64,000 nt of DNA from Mermis nigrescens (Eukaryota; Nematoda; Enoplea; Mermithida; Mermithidae). Positions 55,510 to 64,000 of this stretch are shown here, piece by piece. Below the pieces are notes generated by a model, which saw only the letters and a list, made by a program, of their open reading frames with translations, was not told where the DNA came from and made no database searches. The stretch lies in contig JAVLUZ010000006.1 of the NCBI GenBank assembly GCA_036768485.1, forward strand, positions 27,525 to 91,524. Direction: 5' to 3'. The position numbers were made by a program, and so were the translations under genes. Each line of letters starts with the position of its first letter. Positions within the stretch are counted from its first letter, which is position 1.

Positions 55510-57347
55510 TAGTGTTATGAGCTATGTACCATTTTATTTTGTGTTATTCATTTAGCGACTAAGCTAAAAGACGGGGTGTTCACGTGGACTGCAGTTTGCT
55601 GGAGTCAAGAATGGCTTAAACTGACTGACATTCATTTTTCATGTGAATGTACATTTACCAGGAAGTAAATGAGCCTTATTTTGAAATGAAAGGGACTAAC
55701 TTGGCGCCAGTTTTTGATCTGCAACTGCCGTTTAAAATAGTTTATCTATTTTTCATAAGCAAATAGTTTTATCGCTTATACTTGAATAACAAAAATGCGC
55801 TAATGCGTGTGCTTTCATGCTACTCATTGTCATGAGACGTAAGTTTTCATTACAATAGGAAAATTTTTATAAAAGCTATAATAACGTTGAAACTATGCTG
55901 TTTTATAGTTTCTGATCAATTTTAGCACTTTAAAGAAATTTCGTTCAGTCGGCAATCAATTCTTATTTTGCCTTATTTATCGCATAAAATTTCCCGTTTT
56001 CTTATTATAGGGGTGTAGACCAGACATGAGCGTGGCGGTGGTAGGGGGTAGCCTGAAGAGTTAAAGAGTTTGCATTCCCCGCAGAAGTGGAAAAACCCCC
56101 GCGGAATACTTTGACCTCGGAATTATATTTTTAGTAAGATTTTTGCCGATTTTTGGCGATTTCATCAATCAGAAACCGTAGAATTTCGGTTCAGTCCTTC
56201 TGTGGTGTACACCCTAACCTGCATGTCTACGTGCATTTCCGGTCTAGACTAGAGCCCTAGAAACCCACTGTACGTGTCTAGCCCTCTTACTATCTTTCGG
56301 AATTTTACAGGAGAACACGCTAGTTGAAATCGGATTACATGAATTAAGAGATTAAACGATAATCTTGAAAAATAATATAAGGTTATCCTCTCTTGTTCGT
56401 AAAACGACAGCTTATTCACTTTATAATGGAATTGAAGCTAACTTTAAGACTCTCGTCAGAACATTTTGTATTTGACACAGCACGTTAATTTCCCTCTTTG
56501 AGACACTGATTTTATGTGAGATTTTTAAGCTAATATATTTTTTAAATTTTATTGTTAGATTTGGTGTGGCTAAAAATCATGCTAACTCCTACACAATTGC
56601 ATCACAAAAAACTTAAGTAAAACACCTTATTACACAGAAAACAAGCTCGTTTTATGATATGCAAAAAATCAAATGTTTTAAGAAAGGATACATGAAAAAG
56701 AATTTCAATATTGAAATGTTGTCAGCTAAACTCAACGAGTTTTTTAAAATTTCTGTTCTCACATGTAGACATAGAGTTAAACGTTTATTTGTCTTTATAT
56801 GTCTACTAGGGTTGGCTGTAAAAAAATTATGTGTGCCGGAACTATACGATTTTAAATAAAATTTTTAAAAAGATACAAGAAATGAAAAAGCAACAAAAGT
56901 CTATTAATTCACGATAAAACTTGCGGCACATCAAGGAAAAGTTATTGTTTAATTGAAATAAAATTGAGCAAAGTAAAAATGCTTCCGATAATCGATAATA
57001 GACTCAGCTTTTTGTCTGATAATGATCTTACATTTATTGCGAGATCAATAGGTATATGATGAGTTTGATGTAGGTATTGCCGATTTCGCCGAGGTATGTC
57101 AGGGTCATAGCTGGATTCATTGTTTCAATACAGTGTTTACCATATTTAGTGTTTGCTGCTCTATTAGCATGGCTGAGAACGCAAATTTTTACTTTTGTTC
57201 GCAATAAATTGTATAATTTTATCACAGGTATTGCGGAAGCGCGGGCACCTATAATATACTTAGGAGTAGTATAGCGTGCGATCAATGCGGTATTCCAGAG
57301 GTACTAGTTCCGGAACTAGGTTCGGAAACTTTTTTCTGTGTTATAGC
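55510..57347. other. Decayed repeats; no confident gene
   Basis: 55860-56010 is family C MITE and 56018-56230 is family B MITE (ACCAGACATGAGCGTGGCGG, CCCCGCAGAAGTGG). In 57034-57285 both strands are open for 65-83 codons (plus strand hydrophobic, IAGFIVSIQCLPYLVFAALL; minus strand CIETMNPAMTLTYLGEIGN). One of them could be an exon, but neither is recognised. Confidence 0.4.
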
Positions 57348-58233
57348 TAGTGTTGTAAAAGTTATCTTTATTTTTATCTTTTTAGCAAGACAAAGATAAA
57401 TATAAAGATATCTTTACCTTTATCTCGACGAATTTTTATCTTCATCTTTATCTTTATCTATAAAAAAAATCACAGGCTATCTTTATCTTTATCTTTGCGA
57501 TAGGAATTTATTTTGCAAAAAGATTAAGTGTGTACATAAGTTAGCATGTAATCCAAAATGCAGGTTTGACGTGAAATACATTTAGAAGCATTCAGGTTTT
57601 ACTGATAAAAGAAAAGAAAAGAAAACGATTGTTCAAACCCTATGGCGTGCGGCCCAAACGAATGCCTGTATATCAACATAAGTAAGCGGAAGTGATGCCA
57701 ATTTAAGCGGGAGTACTACTACTAGCACCCACGTTAATCTAAGTCCATGCCTAAGGAACATAGAGAAGTTTGAAAAAGTCAATAAATGTTGCGACTATAC
57801 TTTGTACAGGCGAACAGAGCAGGGTTTTGATGCTTGTGAAAAGAAAGAAGTGACTTGCTGTCTGCTAGTAGTAGAAGTAGTACGTGGGTCAGTCAGATAC
57901 CGCGGGCAAACCCAAAAACCTACATTTATGTGCACTTAATGCCTATCACCTCTTCGATCTCAGGTGTTAAAATTAGGGCATTCAGTTGGCTGCTTTACAT
58001 CACCCACTCTCGTTTATTGCACTTCACAAACATCATTCTCCTGGGTCCAGGAGACCATATTTACATATGTACACTTTATCTTTATCTTCATCTTTATCTT
58101 TTTGCTTTTTTTATCTTGCAAATTATCTTTATCTTTCTTAAATTTATACCTTATCTTCATATTTATCTTTATCTTCAAAATTTTATAATTTCAACTTTTA
58201 TCTTGCAAAAAGTCCTTATCTTTTACAACCCTA
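57348..58233. mobile_element. hAT-like non-autonomous element with ATCTTT repeats
   Basis: Ends TAGTGTTGTAAAAG and CTTTTACAACCCTA are inverted. Flanking 8-mers GTTATAGC (57340-57347) and GTTAGAGC (58234-58241) agree at 7 of 8. Subterminal sequence at both ends is built of TTTATCTTTATC repeats, which produce the spurious Tyr/Ile/Phe-rich frame at 57855-58238. 886 bp, no transposase. Ends resemble those of 19988-21768. Confidence 0.75.
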
Positions 58234-58388
58234 GTTAGAGCATAGGCGGACGTGGGTGGCAGCTGGAGAAGTTGTATTAAAACGTGTGCCCTGGCTCTGA
58301 AAATGTGCGACCTGAGGAAGGTCCCTATATTATCACATCAGCGGCGTAAGGGGTGCGCCCTGAGTGCGCCCTGGGTATTTTGCAGACT

Positions 58389-58512
58389 AGTTGTCCCTGG
58401 AGAAGGGGTAGTTCCAGAACTTTTTAAATAGTTGTCCCTGGGAGAAGGGTAGTTCCGTGACTATTTAAATAGTTGTCCTTGGAGGAAGGGGTAGTTCTAG
58501 AACTTTCAAAAA
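58389..58512 (+). repeat. 41-bp tandem repeat, three copies
   Basis: AGTTGTCCCTGG-AGAAGGG-TAGTTCC...TTTAAAT at 58389, 58430 and 58471. Confidence 0.8.
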
Positions 58513-58569
58513 AGGAGTCCCTGGATGGCCTAAAACAGGCAAAAAACGGCTGACCTGAAGTTGGTTTAC

Positions 58570-58760
58570 AGGTTTACAAGCGCTACCAAAGCCAATGAGC
58601 GCCATTAAAGGTTAACAAGCGCCACTAAGATCCATTAGCACCACCAAGGGTTCATAAGCGCCAAAGAGTTCACAAGCGCCACCAAGGATTAACAAGCGCC
58701 ACCAAATTCCAGAAGCACTACCGTGGATCACAAGCGCCACCAAAGCGCTCTTTGCACTGT
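58570..58760 (+). repeat. CAAGCGCCACCAAAG minisatellite, left arm of a foldback
   Basis: Eight or so imperfect units of ACAAGCGCCACCAAAG with spacers. The complementary array (CTTTGGTGG-GCTTGTG units) lies at 59878-60030. The inverted similarity continues inward from 58760 to about 58870 and from 59878 back to about 59780, so the intervening 1 kb sits in a palindromic setting. Confidence 0.75.
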
Positions 58761-58914
58761 TTTTTTGTGAGAAAAACTCACTGCACTTGAGGTATTTTGT
58801 AATTAGATAATAATGATGATTATTAGCAGCACGTAAATGAATCGCCTTATCAGCCGTAGGTCCTTGTAAAAACAAAACATTAATATAATATACTTTTATT
58901 GGGTAGTCGGGCAC
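58759..58914 (-). pseudogene. Polinton PolB N-terminal fragment
   Basis: The minus-strand frame reads PDYPIKVYYINVLFLQGPTA, DKAIHLRAANNHHYYLITKY and CSEFF. It corresponds position by position to residues about 33-87 of the polymerase at 37534 (PNFQIKVF ... EGSSAEKVVHLYHNNNHFDV ... YFC). The frame runs on into minisatellite sequence and so is open to 58612 without meaning. It is clearly diverged from the 37-kb gene, so it comes from another Polinton lineage. Confidence 0.7.
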
Positions 58915-58962
58915 TAGAACCTATTATTTTTTTCAACAACCTCAAGACCATATTTTTCTTTA

Positions 58963-59328
58963 TTGATATTAACATTAGCCTTATGCATTAAATCTAAAGC
59001 TATCTGTTTTTGCAGATTGTGCCGTGCCCTGTACCATTTTCGAATAGATTCTTATTTTGTGATATCGCCAAGCTTCGCTATTTACGTTTATTGCAATATA
59101 GTTGAGTCTCAGATAGTTGGAAATTATTTTGGGCGACTTTTGCGGGCTGTAAACATTGAAAGAAAATACATGTATAATGTAAACCATGCTTATATTACTT
59201 CACACTATATACCCTTGATGGAAAAATCATGTAAAACAATTGAAATGAATATCAAAACGGATCAAGTTCAGCCCGTACCATTTAAATTTGGCAAAACTAT
59301 CGTAATATTGAATTTAAGACGCCAGTAG
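58963..59328 (+). pseudogene. Polinton-type structural protein, C-terminal fragment (penton/minor-capsid-like)
   Basis: The frame reads ISPSFAIYVYCNIVESQIVG, then LLRAVNI, HYIPLMEKSCKTIEMNIKTD, VPFKFGKTIVILNLRR and a natural stop. I know this order (YVYxxIIExQIVG, LLRxVP, YxPLxxxxFDTIEIDI, PFExGKVxVxLHFRR) as the conserved end of a structural protein of animal Polintons and adintoviruses. I believe it is the minor capsid or penton protein; that name is less sure than the family. The first 30 codons do not fit and the N-terminal two thirds are missing. Confidence 0.65.
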
Positions 59329-59760
59329 ACATTAATTAGAACCAATGTAACATATGATACAAATATGATTTTATTATTAGTGCTCTCACATTTCCCTTAA
59401 GGGTTGATCCATATTGTGATCATTATGTGAATGAGTCTATGGTAGTTTGCCATAATTTAGCAGACTATACTGAGCTTCCGAGATCAGTCCATAACATAAT
59501 CTTGAAGGTAACTGTGATTTTTAAGTTTCCGATTGGCAAAATTTGACAATATGCTTACCAAAACTCGAGTCTATGAAATTTGTGCCTGCATGTATAACCT
59601 GCTACAAAATTGATGACAATTTTGGAGGAATCAATGTTGAGGGAAGGTGCCTAGAATGTAATGCAAAATGCTTACATACAGAAGAGCTTAGTGAGATTTT
59701 TAATTAGATTCTGAGCTGCATTGCCCTTCTGGTCACTCTGACCATTCTTTACACCATTTG

Positions 59761-59844
59761 TTTAATAAAAAATCGAATTCGAAGGTGATTCATTTACATG
59801 CTGCTAACAATCATCATTGTTATCTAATTACAAAAATGCCCTAA
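59761..59844 (+). pseudogene. Second Polinton PolB fragment, in the right foldback arm
   Basis: KVIHLHAANNHHCYLITKMP then stop. It is the inverted duplicate of 58759-58914 on the other arm, with several substitutions. Upstream, 59340-59760, a partly open stretch contains two C-x2-C pairs (ACITCYK, GRCLECNAKC), perhaps another eroded gene; not recognised. Confidence 0.5.
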
Positions 59845-60009
59845 GTGCAGTAGGTTTTCCCCCAGAAAAACAGTGTAAAGGGCGCTTTGGTGGTGCTTGT
59901 GGACCTCGGTAGAGCTTGTGAACTTTGGCGGCGCTTGTGAATCCTTGATGGCTCTAATGAATCTAAGTGGCGCTCATGGGCCTAGGTGGCGGAAATGAAC
60001 CTTCGTGGC

Positions 60010-60430
60010 GCTAATGAATTCTAGTGAAATTACGAATCTGATTATCTAAATTTTTTTCTGTATTGACGGAATTACGAATCTGATTATCATATTTCTCTAA
60101 ACCCATTTCTCTAAATTTATTTATTGTTGATGTTTAAACTTTAAACCACAAATTTATTTTACTTTCAGAGCGTTGCAAATGTAATTTTTTTAAATATATC
60201 CCGTAGGGTCAGGATTACAAATCTGACTGTATGTTTTATGTAGACCGAGTATTTGTGTAAAGTTTACACTAATAAATAAATTTAGTTTCAGAGCATTGCA
60301 AAAGCTCGAGTTTTTTTTAAATTTTCCTTGTAACGTCAGGATTACAAATCTAGGCATGAGTGTCCTTTAAACCCAGTAGTTGCGTATTTTACGCTGAAAA
60401 CATTTGATCTATTTAAATACGGTAAAGTTG
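60010..60430. repeat. TACACTC-type array, fourth location
   Basis: Diverged units matching 2815-3400: GAATTACGAATCTGATTATC, TTGTGTAAAGTTTACACTAA, TCAGAGCATTGCAAAAGC. It leads, as in the tandem units, into the block before the ACTAGCAA element at 60566, so a fragment of the 7-kb unit is present here. Confidence 0.5.
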
Positions 60431-60565
60431 TCTTGTTTAGAAAAGATATTGCTTGTGTTCAGGACAATCTTGTTTTCCGCATTCTTGAACAGCTGTCATA
60501 ATTGTAGCGTGTTACGTATGTGTTTACTGATTGGTCAACTTAAATCTTGCCAATCAAAGTAGGGC

Positions 60566-61906
60566 ACTAGCAAAAGAAAAATGCTTCGATGGAAGTTAAG
60601 GACGAATATACCTGGAATTACGTATCAATATGTACTTAAAACGAGGAGAGTATAGAAAACTAACATGTGCATGCCTGTGAAGGTCGTTAGGAACTTCAAA
60701 AAGACGCACAAAATTTGAAGCAAGGTGTCTCACCCAACTATCCAACAGGTTATTTCATAATCACATTTTTCATAATCATATTTTTTTGATGTTTTTTGGA
60801 CGCAATTAGAAGGTCCAATAGGAGACCAACTAGCAATGCATAATTGGTGTTGCTTGTTTATAGTGCAAAGTGTTGAAATTAGTAGATTTTCTGAATGTGT
60901 TTCGATTAGAAAATTACGTATTTTGCGATCAATTTTCTAGCTTACGATTCAAGTCTCTTGGAAAAATAGAAGAGAGTGAATTCTCAGTATCTTGTGAATA
61001 AATAAAAAAATTCGTTAAATAGGTTTGCGTGAGTTCATGAGAAATTGCTGCAAAAAGACAATACGACAATGTTTGCATAGCGAAGAAAAGCTAGATGTGT
61101 AAAAATACTATGTTTTGAACAGTGATAACCAATTCATGCCAAACTTTAGTGGTCGATGGCTTAATAGATATTCTTTATTCACTCGGAAAACTTTTCAGAT
61201 ATCTTGAGAACCAATCGACTTGAACGCGTATTCATGGTTTGGACACTGAGGTGGGACAACGTGAAAAAACTAAGGTGAACAAAAACTTTAATAGCTGAAA
61301 TCACGAACAAAGAAAAGCAACCAGATCATGTCTTTATGTTTCGTATTGGACATTTTAACTATGTACTAAAAATCATTCAAAAATAGCGGAATTATTATGG
61401 AAAAAAACTATTGGGACATTTAGATTTGACACCCTTATCTTCTAAGGCCTCTGGAAAAAACGTTTTTTCACAAATTAATGGTCACTGGCTGAGAGAAGAA
61501 GATTATGAAGAGGCTCTGATGTGTTAAAATAAGTAGTACTAATTAATAATAATTAATGATAATTATTAGCTAATGTTCAAAGTCTCGATAAATGAACTAT
61601 GACAAGTCTACCATGTTTCTGAATGCAACCCATTCTCCTTTAAATTAGTAATCATTTCTTTTCAAGGAATAGACTTCTGATGGCATTTATTTCAAGGATG
61701 GAGGCGCAACTCCAGTCTGCTGGCCGCAGAATATACTTCGATTTCTTGCGTTTTTTAGCAGGAATCTTATTTTTTGTAGATTCTTATGACTTTCACAGGA
61801 AGACATAGGTAGCTATCTCCAAGGTCCTTCCTTTTATTTTCTTGTTTATTCGTAATTCCAAACATATTCGTCTTTTTTGTTCTATTGGAGCATTGTCTTT
61901 GCAAGT
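60566..61906. mobile_element. Inverted-repeat DNA element, ACTAGCAA family, long copy
   Basis: Left end ACTAGCAAAAGAAAAATGCT at 60566; right end TTTTTTGTTCTATTGGAGCA to TTGCAAGT at 61906. About 1.34 kb, roughly twice the other copies because of about 700 extra bases in the middle (60720-61480) that match nothing else in the window. A long TAA microsatellite begins immediately at its right end. Confidence 0.55.
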
Positions 61907-62563
<657 letters not shown>

Positions 62564-64000
62564 AAATAATAATTATATTATAAATATTAAGTAATATTGA
62601 AATGGCTTAAATTTACAAAAAACTGACGGCTATAATTGGGTCGAAAGGAGACATAATTCCTTCAATTAATTAGAAAGTTGATCTGAGGCTTATAATATTT
62701 TCGGGGAATTTCGTGGCTAAATGTTTAGTGACGGTAAGACCCTTCATTTTTTAAGATGCCCTTTTCCCATTAAAAAATGCTACCGCAACACCTAGAAAAG
62801 CTGTTAGCATCCGATATATTGTTCGCTTCCCAAAGAATCCTTGAAGTTTTAAACAATAGGTTTTTGTCAAAATTATCAGCGTTTTTTCTTCGATATAACT
62901 ATTTTTTAACAATATACGTCCCATTTTGACAAAGTAATGATTCTTTATTTTCTCGATGGAATGATTATTGTCAGAACTATTACAGGATACCGTTTCCGAT
63001 ACGTAACGAATACCTAACGTTTTGAGGCTGTAAAAGGTATTTTAGAAAAAGAATCTGGGGACTGAACTGATCTGAAGAATTTTTAGTCAATACTTAAATG
63101 CTTCAAAATTTGCTTACCTGTGTACATAGTTCCTATTCTAGCAAAAAATTTTCAGCAATTTATGCACGGGTATACTTAGAAGAGCTTATCAAATGGACGG
63201 AATCGAAACTCGATTAGTTTTTATTGACTGCAAATTTTAATGTACGGTGTGTTGAAGTAGTTTTGCTTATTCTATCATATTTGAGATTTATCGTTCTTGA
63301 CCACAGATATAATCAACTTCGACACGTCAATTCTTAAAATGAAACTTACACATATTATGCCCATCATATGCATACTGCTCATCAACGTTATGGTTGCACA
63401 TTCAAAAGATTTGCGTGTCTCAAGTTTATTTGGTAAAGTCTTATGCTGTGTCACATTATAGATTCATTAGCAAACGGAACAAAAAAATGTTTGTAAAGTA
63501 TATAACAATAATAGGAGTGCGATTTGATTAAACGCTTCGCTTGATTTGTTTTGGATAATGTCAATAATAATAATAATGATTAACTTATAATATTATAAGA
63601 TCGACAAGCACAAGGAAAATTTGATTGATCAAATACACTAATTATGAGGAAATAGGGTAAAGTAAAGACGAACTAAATAATGAGCTAATAAAATGACTGA
63701 AAATAAATTAGTAGTTGACGCCTATGGGGTTTGGATGTGCGGAAATTTTTATAAGTCTAAAGTTGCTGAAAAATTCAATATAATATTGGGAGTTTTTAGT
63801 ATTCTAAGAGAAAGGTCTCTTAAATTCTAGGGCTTTAGATCCCATACACCCATGTGTGCTAGGAGGGCGAGTGGATAAGCGACAATATTTTCAGCGGATT
63901 GAATCCCGTGCGCTAGGCCAAACATTCAATTGGAATTTCTGGGGCAAAAAAGTTTTTTTCAATAATTTAACTATTTCTATTTACCCCGAAAATTAAAAAT
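62564..64000. other. No gene recognised
   Basis: AT-rich sequence without a credible ORF. A block with GAGTGGATAAGC and GGATTGAATCCCG at 63871-63910 has a tRNA look but does not fold. The last 160 bases include a family C-like TTCTAGGGCTTTAGATCCC. Confidence 0.4.

Noticed and set aside
57855..58238. 127-codon Tyr/Ile/Phe-rich frame
   Set aside because: Translation of ATCTTT repeats in the hAT-like element.
63871..63915. tRNA-Ser-like block (GAGTGGATAAGC, GGATTGAATCCCG)
   Set aside because: Boxes A and B are only about 25 bases apart, no anticodon arm fits between them and the acceptor strands do not pair.

Overview
The window reads as a repeat-rich, AT-rich, gene-poor piece of an invertebrate nuclear genome. 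Coding signal sits in small intron-separated exons or in transposon and virus-like genes. There are TAA/ATT microsatellites and many MITE-like inverted repeats, and one 100-N scaffold gap lies at 40578-40677. The only promoter I can read (TATA box plus TCATTC initiator at 36754-36788) fits an arthropod-type core promoter, but the species cannot be named from this sequence.

1-29 kb: diverged head-to-tail copies of a unit of about 7 kb (1-7040; 7440-21967, swollen by insertions; 21968-29130). I read these as a tandemly duplicated gene on the minus strand rather than a transposon. In two copies the same three small exon-like segments recur in the same order, and all their splice junctions are phase 1: a signal-peptide exon (26769-26856 and 4313-4400), a cysteine-rich WAP-like exon (23419-23604 and 985-1175) and a short C-terminal exon (28040-28101 and 5598-5659). 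The 21.9-28.1 kb copy has intact exons. The 1-5.7 kb copy has a stop, a frame slip and a lost donor in its Cys exon. The introns hold several mobile elements, some of them proved by empty sites in the paralogous copy.

31-44.5 kb: the centre of interest. A foldback element of about 3 kb, with inverted arms carrying GGCGCAAAGCGCC iterons and a C2H2-type zinc-finger pseudogene, was split by one insertion of 10.2 kb (31618-41837). That insertion has hAT-like TAGGG termini and an 8-bp target duplication. The uninterrupted right-hand zinc-finger copy gives the empty site. The inserted element carries a protein-primed-type family B DNA polymerase of the Polinton/Maverick/adintovirus kind (36847-40577, with one in-frame TGA and an end hidden by the gap), a divergent long ORF with no recognised family (34089-35939), a tRNA-like sequence and a decayed coding repeat (element E) that also occurs inverted at 13.5-15.5 kb. 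No hAT transposase is visible.

44.5-64 kb: decayed MITEs, a tandem dimer of a PIF/Harbinger element with Myb/SANT remnants and a nested hAT-like insertion (52821-55508), another hAT-like element (57348-58233), a small foldback holding relics of Polinton polymerase and capsid genes (58.6-60.0 kb), a further copy of the ACTAGCAA inverted-repeat element, and a TAA/ATT microsatellite of about 650 bp. A Penelope-like GIY-YIG fragment lies at 16700-16906.

All assignments come from reading the sequence; no database search was run. Coordinates of diverged repeats are approximate to some tens of bases.
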